A DNA stretch of 18,050 nucleotides from Salinivirga sp964413185 (GTDB taxonomy: Bacteria > Bacteroidota > Bacteroidia > Bacteroidales > Salinivirgaceae): NCBI GenBank assembly GCA_964413185.1, contig CAYPSX010000066.1:1-18050 (forward strand), read 5' to 3'. The number at the start of each line of letters is the position of its first letter. Positions within the stretch are counted from its first letter, which is position 1. The translations under genes were made by a program, and so were the position numbers. Shown here piece after piece: positions 1 through 8,400 of this stretch. Under the pieces are notes generated by a model. That model saw only the letters and a list, made by a program, of their open reading frames with translations, ran no database searches and had not been told where the DNA came from.

Positions 1-68
1 AAAGGTAAAATACTGAATGTCAGAAATAGGAGGTTTCATCTGACAACTAAAATCAAAATTATAAACAT

Positions 69-1373
69 ATGAAAAGATCAATTTATACCCGTTTACTTAA
101 ATGGAAATCTTCAGTTAACCGAAAACCTTTGTTAATACAGGGGGCACGACAAGTAGGTAAGACGTTTATAGTTAAGGAGTTTGGTGAAAATGAATATCAA
201 GATTTTGTACATTTGAATTTTGAACGTGATCCGGATTTAAAGCTATTGTTCCAGGGGAAAATAAATCCTTTAATAATAATTGAGGAGATAGGTTTCTATG
301 CTAATCGCAAAATTCAACCAAAAGAAACACTCATCTTCTTTGATGAAATTCAAGAATGCGAAGAAGCAATAACATCGTTAAAATATTTTCATGAAGAAGC
401 TGCAGAATATCAAATAATTGCTGCAAGTTCTCTGTTGGGTGTTGCAGTTGGCAAAAGCCGTAGTTTTCCGGTTGGGAAAGTAAACTTTATGACCATGTAC
501 CCCATGAGTTTTGGCGAATTTTTATGGGCATACAATGAAAACTTATTATTTGACCGTATTTTAAAAAATACCGATTTTGAGCCTTTTCCGAAAGTTATAC
601 ATGAAAAGTTGATCGATTATTTGAAAATATATTTGTTTGTTGGTGGAATGCCTGAAGTATTAGATAATTACATTCGAAATAAGAATATAAATTCGGCAAG
701 AAAGATTCAAAATGAGATTATAAAGGCTTTTCAAAATGATTTTTCAAAGTACTCAACCAGTAGTGAAGCGATTAAAATCAGGGAAGTTTGGCAATCCATA
801 CCATCTCAATTGGCTAAAGAAAATAAAAAGTTCAAGTACAATGATGTTAGAAAAAAAGCCAGGGCATCGCATTTTGAATCTTCTATTGAATGGCTTAATC
901 AGGCCGGTTTAATCTACATAACCTATAATATTTCTGCTCCCAAACTGCCAATTTCAGGGTATGCAGATCGGTCAAAGTTTAAGATTTATTTACTGGATAC
1001 CGGTCTTTTGGGTGCTTTGCTTGACGTTTCACCACAAATAATTATACAGCCCAATCAATTATTCAAAGAATTTAATGGTGCATTTATTGAAAATTTTGTG
1101 GCTTCCGAATTGTCTAATATTTTGAATCGCGAATTGTACTACTGGAGCTCTAAGGGTGCGGCAGAAGTTGATTTTATCATATCAAAAAACAAAACCATAC
1201 TGCCTGTCGAAGTAAAGAGCGGAACTAGCAGAAACTTAAAAAGCTTGCAGGTATATGCTGAAAAATATACCCCCGACCTTATAATGCGTGCTTCACCAAG
1301 AAATTATCATGCAGAAGAAAATTTCAGAAACCTGCCTTTATATGCAATATTTTATCTTTCCAATATGTTATAA
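69..1373 (+). CDS. AAA ATPase with DUF4143 C-terminal domain
   Basis: A 434-aa cytoplasmic P-loop ATPase of the AAA_14/DUF4143 family, which is widespread in bacteria and archaea and has no settled cellular role. Walker A is GARQVGKT at residues 25-32. Walker B is LIFFDEIQE at 88-96. A SLLGVAVGKS...SFPVGKV segment, conserved in the family, follows at about 120-140. The C-terminal DUF4143 part ends in a PD-(D/E)xK-nuclease-like pattern: E366/D368 in AEVDFII, then E381 and K383 in PVEVKSG. All these motifs are intact and the length is normal for the family, so the gene appears functional. There is no signal peptide. The next gene starts 23 bp downstream on the same strand, so co-transcription is possible, but no functional link is known. 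These genes are often mobile or lineage-specific. The start is the first in-frame ATG after an AT-rich leader. The family assignment is sure; the function is not. Confidence 0.93.
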   Translation: MKRSIYTRLLKWKSSVNRKPLLIQGARQVGKTFIVKEFGENEYQDFVHLNFERDPDLKLLFQGKINPLIIIEEIGFYANRKIQPKETLIFFDEIQECEEAITSLKYFHEEAAEYQIIAASSLLGVAVGKSRSFPVGKVNFMTMYPMSFGEFLWAYNENLLFDRILKNTDFEPFPKVIHEKLIDYLKIYLFVGGMPEVLDNYIRNKNINSARKIQNEIIKAFQNDFSKYSTSSEAIKIREVWQSIPSQLAKENKKFKYNDVRKKARASHFESSIEWLNQAGLIYITYNISAPKLPISGYADRSKFKIYLLDTGLLGALLDVSPQIIIQPNQLFKEFNGAFIENFVASELSNILNRELYYWSSKGAAEVDFIISKNKTILPVEVKSGTSRNLKSLQVYAEKYTPDLIMRASPRNYHAEENFRNLPLYAIFYLSNML

Positions 1374-1396
1374 CTCCGACTTTTCGCTAAGTTTGA

Positions 1397-2926
1397 ATGT
1401 TCGCAAAATTTAAATTGATGCAAAAACAGTTTTTACTGGTTTTGTTTTTGGTGGTTGTGAAATGTGCAGTAACGCAACACGATCAATTACCTGAAAATGA
1501 TACCGCGCAAATATATATTTCCGGCATTGTAAAAGATGCCAAAACACGACAAGCACTTCCTTATACCAGTGTTTTTATTGCGAGTTGCCAGAAAGGAGGC
1601 ATCAGCAATGAAGATGGTCAATTTGCTTTTGATGTGCCAGCGAAGGCGTGCAGCGATTCTGTCCGGTTTCAATATGTGGGATATGAAACGAAAATGATTC
1701 CTGTGAGCTATTTCCAAAAACACCGGGTTGTTTATTTGAAAGAAAAAATTGAAGATTTGTCGGAAATGGTTGTATATGGCAGTCCGCCCGATGCTGAAGA
1801 AATTGTGGAGAAGGTGGCTGAAAATATCGACAAAAATTATAAAAGAGCCGTTTCCATGCATAAAATTTTTATGCGTGAACGATATATCAATGAATTTACT
1901 CAATTGAACATTGATTATAAAAAAAGTAGTTTCAAGACGCTTTCTCCTGATTTTTTTGCACGGGTTGAACGAAAAATGCCTAAAATAACCACCTCTTTCA
2001 CTGATGCTCTTGCCATTCTGTATTCCAATAATAATTTACACGATTCACTACGGTTTAAAATCGATCCTATTCGTGTAGTTGCACTGGAAGATAAAAGCAT
2101 TGCTGATATGAAGCAGATATTGGGCGCTTTTCAAAAAGAACTCGATAAAACAGCTAAAGATGAGTTTTGGAAAGTACGATCGGGAATTTTAGGTGCCAAA
2201 GTTCAAATTAATTCACCAGATCAGGAAGAGCGCGATTCAATGAAAAATAATAAACGAAAAGTGGAGTACCTGAACAAGCGCATAAAATACAAAATGAATT
2301 ACGGTTCCCTCCGCAATGAAGATGACTGGGAGTTTATCTACAAAACCGGACGTTATGATTATGAGCTTGTTGGAGGAACCTCAGTGAACAACGAAGATGT
2401 ATACGTAATTGATTTTGAGCCGGGCTTCCGGGGCGATTTTGCCGGCAGATTGTATATTTCTACAACCACTTATGCATTAATACGGGCCGATTACGAATAT
2501 GCTCCCGGCAAAAGTGGTTTCGGGTTTGATATGTTTGGCGTTGCATATAATGATAATCAACATGAAGGTTCTATCTATTTTGAGCGAAAAGGCGACAGAT
2601 ATTGCTTAAAATATTTTTCTAAAAAAAGAGGAAGTTTGCTTAGTTTTGATCGAAATATTACCCTGCAAAAAAAGGAAGACCGGTTCCTGTTCAATAAAAC
2701 ACAGAACAAATTTAAAGTAGGTCTGCAATTAAAAATGCAAATGGAAGCTTCTGTTGAATTTTTGGTGCTTGAAGATAAGAAGATAACAACCAGTCGGTTC
2801 GAGAGTTTTGAGCAGTCGGAATATTTGAAAATTCACTATGTAGATCAATTTGATGATAATTTATGGCGTGGTTATTCCATTATTGAACCGACTAATCAAA
2901 TGCGCGAGTACAAAAAGCATAAGTAG
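1397..2926 (+). CDS. Exported CarboxypepD_reg-like domain protein
   Basis: A 509-aa protein with an N-terminal signal peptide (hydrophobic core at about residues 12-22). A CarboxypepD_reg-like beta-sandwich follows at about 41-126; its markers are ISGIVKDAKT, GISNEDGQF and FQYVGYET. This is the domain found at the N-terminus of many Bacteroidota outer-membrane and envelope proteins. The remaining 380 residues match the general pattern of Bacteroidota proteins in which this domain is followed by an EEIVEKVAENIDKNY-type segment and a large beta-rich region of unknown function. No catalytic motif is recognised. Location is probably periplasmic or outer-membrane-associated. A second ATG at 1418 (residue 8) would give a shorter, equally plausible signal peptide. 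The cysteine at residue 23 is not in a lipobox (VVKC). The last codons and the TAG stop lie inside a repeat that recurs 148 bp downstream, so the native C-terminus may have been altered by insertion of that element. Confidence 0.85.
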   Translation: MFAKFKLMQKQFLLVLFLVVVKCAVTQHDQLPENDTAQIYISGIVKDAKTRQALPYTSVFIASCQKGGISNEDGQFAFDVPAKACSDSVRFQYVGYETKMIPVSYFQKHRVVYLKEKIEDLSEMVVYGSPPDAEEIVEKVAENIDKNYKRAVSMHKIFMRERYINEFTQLNIDYKKSSFKTLSPDFFARVERKMPKITTSFTDALAILYSNNNLHDSLRFKIDPIRVVALEDKSIADMKQILGAFQKELDKTAKDEFWKVRSGILGAKVQINSPDQEERDSMKNNKRKVEYLNKRIKYKMNYGSLRNEDDWEFIYKTGRYDYELVGGTSVNNEDVYVIDFEPGFRGDFAGRLYISTTTYALIRADYEYAPGKSGFGFDMFGVAYNDNQHEGSIYFERKGDRYCLKYFSKKRGSLLSFDRNITLQKKEDRFLFNKTQNKFKVGLQLKMQMEASVEFLVLEDKKITTSRFESFEQSEYLKIHYVDQFDDNLWRGYSIIEPTNQMREYKKHK

Positions 2927-3068
2927 TGTTTGTCCATAATGTCCGATATCTGCGTTGTTGCTCAAATTTAAAATCCTCACATACCCTATGTATGCTGCGG
3001 TTTTAAATTCTCACACGCCTTGATCTCGAACATTTTGAACTAAACACTTTAGTTTATGGACGGGCTCT
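2921..3068. repeat. Palindromic MITE-like repeat, copy 1
   Basis: A roughly 148-bp element with extended self-complementarity. The inner arms are 2964-2984 and 2990-3010, around the 5-nt centre CCTAT; CATAC/GTATG and AATTTAAAA pair perfectly within them. Outer arms run from GTGTTTG (2927) to AAACAC (3042-3047), with imperfect matches such as AATGTCCGATATC against the complement of GATCTCGAACATT. A second stem joins 3051-3063 (AGTTTATGGACGG) to 3078-3090 (12 of 13 pairs), bridging into the next copy. It carries no coding potential. The architecture suggests a non-autonomous mobile or intergenic palindromic element. The left end overlaps the stop codon of the preceding gene. No transposase or clear target-site duplication was found in the window, so its class is inferred. 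Confidence 0.6.
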
Positions 3069-3127
3069 AAGTAGTGTCCGTCAATAAACTCCATTTTCTG
3101 CATTTCGACATGCTTCAATGTATCACG
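3069..3127. repeat. Degraded second copy of the repeat left end
   Basis: Starts with AAGTAGTGT, identical to the start of copy 1 at 2921. It continues as CCGTCAATAAACTCC, giving 19 of 24 matches to the first 24 bases of copy 1. The next stretch, TCCATTTTCTGCATTT, still aligns with TCCGATATCTGCGTT of copy 1. Similarity fades after about 3127, so this is either a partial copy or a diverged subfamily placed in tandem. Confidence 0.45.
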
Positions 3128-3340
3128 TTATTCTCACTCAAACTCGTATCATCCCGATAAATCGCGGACTCAACAATTTTAATGCTGATATTTTTAAAGG
3201 CCTTTTTCAAAAGGAGAAAAGCACGTGTTTTAATTTGTTTAAAGTTAATCTAAAAAAAACAGAGTAAAATATCTGTTAATGCGAAACATTTTTATCTCGT
3301 GATCGTTTCTTTATTAAGATTAATTAAAAATAAATTGATT
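3128..3340. other. Non-coding leader upstream of the lipoprotein gene
   Basis: AT-rich stretch with no credible ORF. It contains the palindrome AAAGGCCTTT (3196-3205) overlapping a short inverted repeat CCTTTT-TC-AAAAGG (3201-3214). There is no run of T after the inverted repeat, so it is not a convincing terminator. No sequence fits the Bacteroidota promoter pattern (TTG then TAnnTTTG) with correct spacing. The promoter of the 3341 gene must lie here unless it is inside the repeats. Confidence 0.4.
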
Positions 3341-4210
3341 ATGAAAAAGATAATATTCGTTTTTGCACTTGCAACCGGAATTCTTCTGGGATGTGATAAT
3401 GAGGAAGATGACATGGTAGTTGATGAAATTACCCAATCATCATCATACACAAAAATTGGTGAAGCGGAATATCCCGATCAGATTGTTAATTATGTTTCGC
3501 AGAACTACACTGGAGAGACTATCGTTGAAATGTACTTAAAATCATACACCGATGGCTCGCAAGTTTATGATGTGGCGCTCACATCACAAAAGGAATTGTA
3601 TTTTGATGATTCGGGTAACTATCTCGGTATGGATGATAATTATAATTCTGTAATTATTGACGATCTGCCGGAAACTGTTATTACTTATATTGCAGATAAT
3701 TATCCGGAACAAACCATTGTAAAAGCTGAAATGGACACCGAAGATGGCATACAGGTCTACAACATTTACCTTAATAATGGAATGGAGTTGTATTTTGACC
3801 TGAACGGTAATTTCATTAAAGCTGAAAACGATAATAAATTCATTGATACAGATAATTTACCGCAATCTATACTGGATTATATTTCAACAAACTATCCAAA
3901 TGAAATAATCCTCTACGCCGAGGAAGACCGGGAAGATGGGGTGCTGATTTATGAGGTTAACCTGACAAGCGGTTATGAACTTGAATTTGACAGCAACGGC
4001 AATTTACTTGAAGCCGAACAAAATATTCCACTTTCAGATTTACCACAGGCAATCATCGATTATGTGGATACGAATTATCCCAACAATTTTATTGATGAGG
4101 CTGAGTTTGAGTTTGAAGATGGTCAGCAAGTGTATAAAATAGAGCTGGATAACGATATTGAACTGTATTTTGATTTGGATGGCAATTTTTTGTTCATGGA
4201 ACAGGATTAA
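3341..4210 (+). CDS. Acidic lipoprotein with four PepSY-like repeats
   Basis: A 289-aa lipoprotein. The ATG at 3341 starts a clear lipoprotein signal (MKKIIFVFALATGILLGC, modified cysteine at residue 18). An upstream in-frame GTG at 3299 would bury this signal and is rejected. After the cysteine comes DNEEDD, an acidic stretch like the lipoprotein export signals that direct Bacteroidota lipoproteins to the cell surface. The mature protein consists of four tandem repeats of about 58 residues (roughly 41-98, 107-164, 171-228, 232-289). Each has LPxxIxxYxxxNYP, a central DG.xxY..xL segment, and ends ELYFDxxGNFL. This is the pattern of the PepSY-like family (PF11396, formerly DUF2874), which has a BLIP-like fold and mostly unknown function. 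It is very rich in Asp and Glu. The single-gene context gives no partner; a role in binding a protein or metal at the surface is inference only. Confidence 0.88.
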   Translation: MKKIIFVFALATGILLGCDNEEDDMVVDEITQSSSYTKIGEAEYPDQIVNYVSQNYTGETIVEMYLKSYTDGSQVYDVALTSQKELYFDDSGNYLGMDDNYNSVIIDDLPETVITYIADNYPEQTIVKAEMDTEDGIQVYNIYLNNGMELYFDLNGNFIKAENDNKFIDTDNLPQSILDYISTNYPNEIILYAEEDREDGVLIYEVNLTSGYELEFDSNGNLLEAEQNIPLSDLPQAIIDYVDTNYPNNFIDEAEFEFEDGQQVYKIELDNDIELYFDLDGNFLFMEQD

Positions 4211-4428
4211 TATTGGCAATTTCGATTTAAACCAGATTGATTCTGAAGTTGTAGAGGTTTTCGATTTACATCGCAATCGTTTTGATTGTCTCCCTCAGTC
4301 AGTTGTAAAGCTGCACAACCTCCAAAGCATCAATTTAAATAACTGCGGTTTGCCACCATTGCTCGAAGAATCACCGGAGTGGGGGATCGATGGCTTTTTT
4401 GAGATGGTAAAGCAGCAGGGTGCTGATG
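4211..4428 (+). pseudogene. Leucine-rich-repeat gene remnant
   Basis: In reading frame 3, directly after the lipoprotein stop, the translation shows two leucine-rich-repeat units. VEVFDLHRNRFDCLPQSVV is followed by KLHNLQSINLNNCGL, matching the LxxLxLxxNxLxxLPxxIxxLxxL pattern of bacterial LRR proteins. The open frame extends back to an ATG at 4158 inside the lipoprotein gene and runs on to 4463 over the end of the opposite-strand gene. Both ends are therefore probably accidental, and only about 70 codons look protein-like. It lacks a signal peptide, a start of its own and enough repeats to fold alone. The likeliest reading is a decayed 3' piece of an LRR gene. A small expressed ORF starting at 4158 is a weaker alternative. 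Confidence 0.5.
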
Positions 4429-5445
4429 TTAATCATCGTAGTGACAATGCGGACAAGGCATAGGTTTGCGTTTAATTCTGATATCGGGTTTGAAATTGTA
4501 AATAAGCACAATTTCGTGTGCTCCGCCACCTCCGGCACCCATTAGCTTTGATATCGTAAGGTCGTAACTGTACGATACTGTGATGTTGTTTTTCTTCACG
4601 CCTGCAATGAAAATAACCGCATCGGAGCCGGGGTATGTTTTAAACAGCGGAATGCCGCGGTATCTTAACCCGAACATGATTGGGTTTATTTCCCAATACA
4701 AACCAAGGTCGAGCTGTTTGAATCTTCCCTGATATTTGAATTGTAAACTTGGGTAAATGAATTGTCCGCGGGGGAAGGCTGCGCTTATTTTTTGTAGTTT
4801 AACTTTTGTTCCTGCATAAAATGAGTAATAACTCGATAATTGGGTTTCATTGTTCATAAATGAAATGTCAGGGCTTGTCATGTGTTTATAACTTGCTCCA
4901 AACCAAAAGCTTTTGTTAAAAATAATGGCAGATGAGGCAAAGTCAAGTTTCCTGATTTTTGGTGCTTCAAGAATTTCAATGGTGTTGGTTCCAGATGTTA
5001 TTTGGTCGGAGAAAATTAGGTTCGAAAAGTCGATACTTCGCTGTAAATAGCTGATCATCAACCCTGGACGCACACTCCAGTTTCGGTTTATTTTGATATG
5101 ATAGGAGTAGGCTGCTCCAATGTAGGTTGAGCTCAGGTTTCCGCTTCCGGCACTTTCCCTGAGTGCCATAATGCCGACGCCACTGTTTAATTTGTTTAAA
5201 AAGTGGTCGGCAGAAATCATGTAGCTGTTAAATCCATTGGCAATAAAAGGCCATTGGTTTCGGTAATTGAGTGTGACTTTGGTTCCGTTCGAAGAGCCGG
5301 CAAGCGAAGGCGCCAAATATAGGTTTGTGCCGTAAAACTGCGAAAATTGCGGATCTTGTCCATGACCGGCAATGCTTAACAGAATTGCGGCAACAGCAAA
5401 ACATAATTGTTTTGTTATTTTGTATTTACCGCAATAATGTAACAT
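4429..5445 (-). CDS. PorP/SprF family type IX secretion membrane protein
   Basis: An outer-membrane beta-barrel protein of the PorP/SprF family (TIGR03519), about 338 aa from the start chosen. The signal peptide (KITKQLCFAVAAILLSIAGHGQ region) is followed by the family hallmark DPQFSQFYGTNLYLAPSLAG. Further family-like segments are TLNYRNQWP, GVGIMALRESAG, GAAYSYHI and WEINPIMFGLRYRG, and the length is typical. The C-terminus ends in MPCPHCHYDD, with a CxxC. It lies just downstream of the giant gene and overlaps it: by 20 bp with the ATG at 5445, or by 47 bp with the ATG at 5472. The 5445 start is preferred because it gives a compact signal peptide. The overlap implies one operon with translational coupling. 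In studied systems (SprF with SprB) such proteins are needed for secretion or surface attachment of the neighbouring type B cargo, so this is probably the partner of the 2798-aa protein. Confidence 0.92.
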   Translation of the reverse strand: MLHYCGKYKITKQLCFAVAAILLSIAGHGQDPQFSQFYGTNLYLAPSLAGSSNGTKVTLNYRNQWPFIANGFNSYMISADHFLNKLNSGVGIMALRESAGSGNLSSTYIGAAYSYHIKINRNWSVRPGLMISYLQRSIDFSNLIFSDQITSGTNTIEILEAPKIRKLDFASSAIIFNKSFWFGASYKHMTSPDISFMNNETQLSSYYSFYAGTKVKLQKISAAFPRGQFIYPSLQFKYQGRFKQLDLGLYWEINPIMFGLRYRGIPLFKTYPGSDAVIFIAGVKKNNITVSYSYDLTISKLMGAGGGGAHEIVLIYNFKPDIRIKRKPMPCPHCHYDD

Positions 5446-8400
5446 CGCCTGTTTTTTCAAAAGTTTTACCATTAATAAATTTACCTTTTACTCGCCAAAT
5501 ATATACGTCCTGAGGGCAGATTTTGCCATTGTAGTAGCCGTCCCACCCAATGTTTTGGTCTTCGCTTTCGAACATGAGTTCGCCCCAGCGATTGTAAATA
5601 TAAAGATGATATTCGACAACACCTTCCAAATGCGGGTGAAAAATATCATTATCTGTATCCGTTTCAGAATAAGTACCATCTGAAGGTCCTGCTATTGAAG
5701 GAGTAAATGCGTTTGGAAATTCTACGGAACCTTTTCCTTTTACTTCAATATAGTTTTCGCGTGTCACAGATGCCTCACATCCATGTTTACTTGTGGCCGT
5801 GAGTGTGACGTCATAGGTCCCTACCGTAGTGTAATAATGCGACGGGCTAACCTCCTCACTCGTTGTTCCATCGCCAAAATTCCACAAATAGGTTTCTCCA
5901 TTTTGTGTGTGGTTGTAGCACTGAGTTTCGTCGTCAGGAATCATCACAAGGCGCGGGTCCATGGTGAAATTGACAATGGGAAGCGGATAAACCCTAACTG
6001 ATGAGTATGCTTCAACTGAACCGTTGTCTCCTATTACTGTGAGTATTACCGTGTAGTTTCCTGCGGTATCGTATGTGTGTGTGGGCGTTTGCTCGTTTGA
6101 TGTGGTTCCGTCGCCAAAATCCCAGAAATAGGTGTACTCATCATCTGAAAATTGCGAGGCTTCAGCTGTAAATGTTGCTGTGTGGGGCATGCAACCGGCT
6201 GTGTCGCTAATTTCAAATGCGGCTGTAACTTCGGGCGCGGTAATGGTTATGTTTTGCATGGCGCTGTCTGTGCAATCGAAGTTTTGATTTGCCACGTTTA
6301 GGTTAATGTTGTAAGTTCCCCATGTTGCATAATCGTGCGCTCCGGGATTTATTGCTGTGCTTGTGTTTCCATCGCCAAACGACCAGTTGTAAGCAAACGG
6401 GCCACCGTTGGTCAGGTCGGTTATGGTTACGGTATTCGATGGGAACTGCTGCAGAACAGGGGTTGCATTGAAATCTGCATCGGGCTGCACATAAACAGTT
6501 ACACTTTTGGTTAAAGAGTCTGTACAGTTGTAACCTGATGAGGATACTAATTTCACCGGAATGGTTTCGTTTACATAACCCGTTATTTCAAAGCGTTTTG
6601 TCGGCTCAAACTGACTTGATGTGGTTCCGTCGCCGAAAGTCCAATAATAGTTATCGGCATTTGCCGAAAGGTTTTCGAAGCTGGTGGTCAGCGGGTTGCA
6701 GTCTTGTGGATTTGTGATGTTGAAATCGGCATTCACCAACGGGTACACATTCAACATAAGTGATGTGCTGTCTTTACAGTTCCGGTTTGTTTCTGTAAAG
6801 AGTTCCAGCTTGTAGGAGAGTACTTCTCCGGTTGTATTATTGTAGGTATAGTTTAGCGGGTTGTTTTCGTTTGTTTCGCCATTTCCCATCCGCCATTCAA
6901 AACTACTTGCGCCAATAGAGTTGTTGGTGGCTAAAATTTCAAGCGGACTGCAACTTTCGGTTTCATCTATGTCAAATAAAGCCCGGGGGTTGTGATTTAC
7001 GCGAATTGTTAATGTTGTATCATTTGAGCACTCGTAAGCATTTGTGGCTGTTAATTGAACATTGAAATACTGATCGTTTGTGTTACTTGTATTCCTGAAT
7101 GTATGTGTCGGATTAGTCTGGGTTGAGTTTGTTTGGTCGTCGAAATCCCAGAAATAATCAGCATTACCCTGCGAGGTGTTGGTAAATACCACTTCTACCG
7201 GATGGCAGCCTTCCTGTGTGCTTGCTGTATAGCTGGCATTTATTTGCGGATAAACTGTGATTACCTGTTGAAATGAATCGACACAAACACCACCGGTATT
7301 GGTAACTATGAGTTTTGAATTATACGTGGCATTATTTACAAATGATGCGTTTGTATATTCGTGGTTAATGTCTTGTAAAATGTTCGTGTTTTGTGTGTCG
7401 CCATCACCAAAAATCCATTCGTATGTGTCCGCACCTTTTGAAGTGTTATTGAAGCCGGCATTGAACGGGTTACATCCGGCACTCGGGTCGATGGCAAATT
7501 CTGCTTTCAGGGCTTTTTCGACCACTACATTTTCCTGATGCTGATCTGTACAACCATATTCGGAGGTTGTTGTGAGAGTAATGTCGAATGAACTGGTTCC
7601 GTTGTAATTGAAATGTTCGAAAATGTGTTGTGGGTCTTGCTCATCAGACGTTGTATTGTCGCCAAATTCCCAGTCAAAGTTTACATTTACCTCGTTGTCG
7701 CCGGGTTCGTGTGTGAAGTTTACGGTAAGCGGGTTACAGCCACGGGCCGTATCCAGACTAAAATCAGCCACAACTTCAGGGTACGAAGTAATTTGGCGTG
7801 TAATGCTGTCTTTGCAAACGCCGGGCCCGGTGTTGGTTACTACAAGTTTTATGTTGCGCGTAAGATTACTGTTTGTCGTGTTTGTGACTGTTGTAGATGC
7901 CTGACTGAGCGTGCTTAATGGTGTGCCGTCAACATACCACTGCCTGCTGGCAATATCGCCTATGGAAGCATCAAGGAACGTGCTTGTGAATGGTGAGCAG
8001 CCGGCTGCGTCTGAAAGCTGGAAATTGGCATCCAGCCTCGATGCAACTTCTACGGTGCTTGTTGTGGAATCTTTGCATCCTCCATTTGTTGATTCTACTA
8101 CCAGTTTTATTTCGTAAGTCTGTGGCAGTTCAGTATCGTTGTAAAAGGTGTGCGATGGCGCAGCATCATAACTGTTGCTGTTGTCGCCAAAATCCCAATA
8201 ATGATCTACGTTGATTGGCAGTGAAGGATCATGATTGAATTGAACTTCCAGCGGATTACAACCTTCGGTTACGGCATGGTTGAATGTGGCATCAACTTCG
8301 GGATACGTTGTAATAACCTTTTTTATAGTGTCGTAGCAAGTTATACTCCCGCTGGTTGTAGCTACGAGTGTTATGGTGTCTTTTCTTACACTTGCAGAAG

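Noticed and set aside
18..45. TGTCAG...CTGACA inverted repeat enclosing AGGAGG (28-33)
   Set aside because: The stem is only 6 bp, and AGGAGG is over 30 nt from the ATG at 69 with no start codon at proper distance, so it is neither a credible regulatory hairpin nor an RBS.
1463..1465. Cysteine at residue 23 of the CarboxypepD_reg-like protein as a lipoprotein site
   Set aside because: The preceding residues are VVK, which does not fit a lipobox.
1487..2100. Minus-strand ORFs opposite the CarboxypepD_reg-like gene
   Set aside because: No recognisable domain, and the plus strand has a clear domain and signal peptide here.
3196..3214. Possible terminator hairpin CCTTTT-TC-AAAAGG
   Set aside because: The loop is too small, no T-run follows, and no gene ends nearby upstream.
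3299..3340. GTG start giving a 14-residue N-terminal extension to the PepSY-like lipoprotein
   Set aside because: The extension would place charged residues and an extra hydrophobic stretch before a textbook lipoprotein signal that starts at the ATG at 3341.
4380..4463. Ankyrin-like text (QQGADVNHR) at the end of the LRR-like frame
   Set aside because: From 4429 it is only the complement of the last codons of the PorP/SprF gene, so the similarity is accidental.
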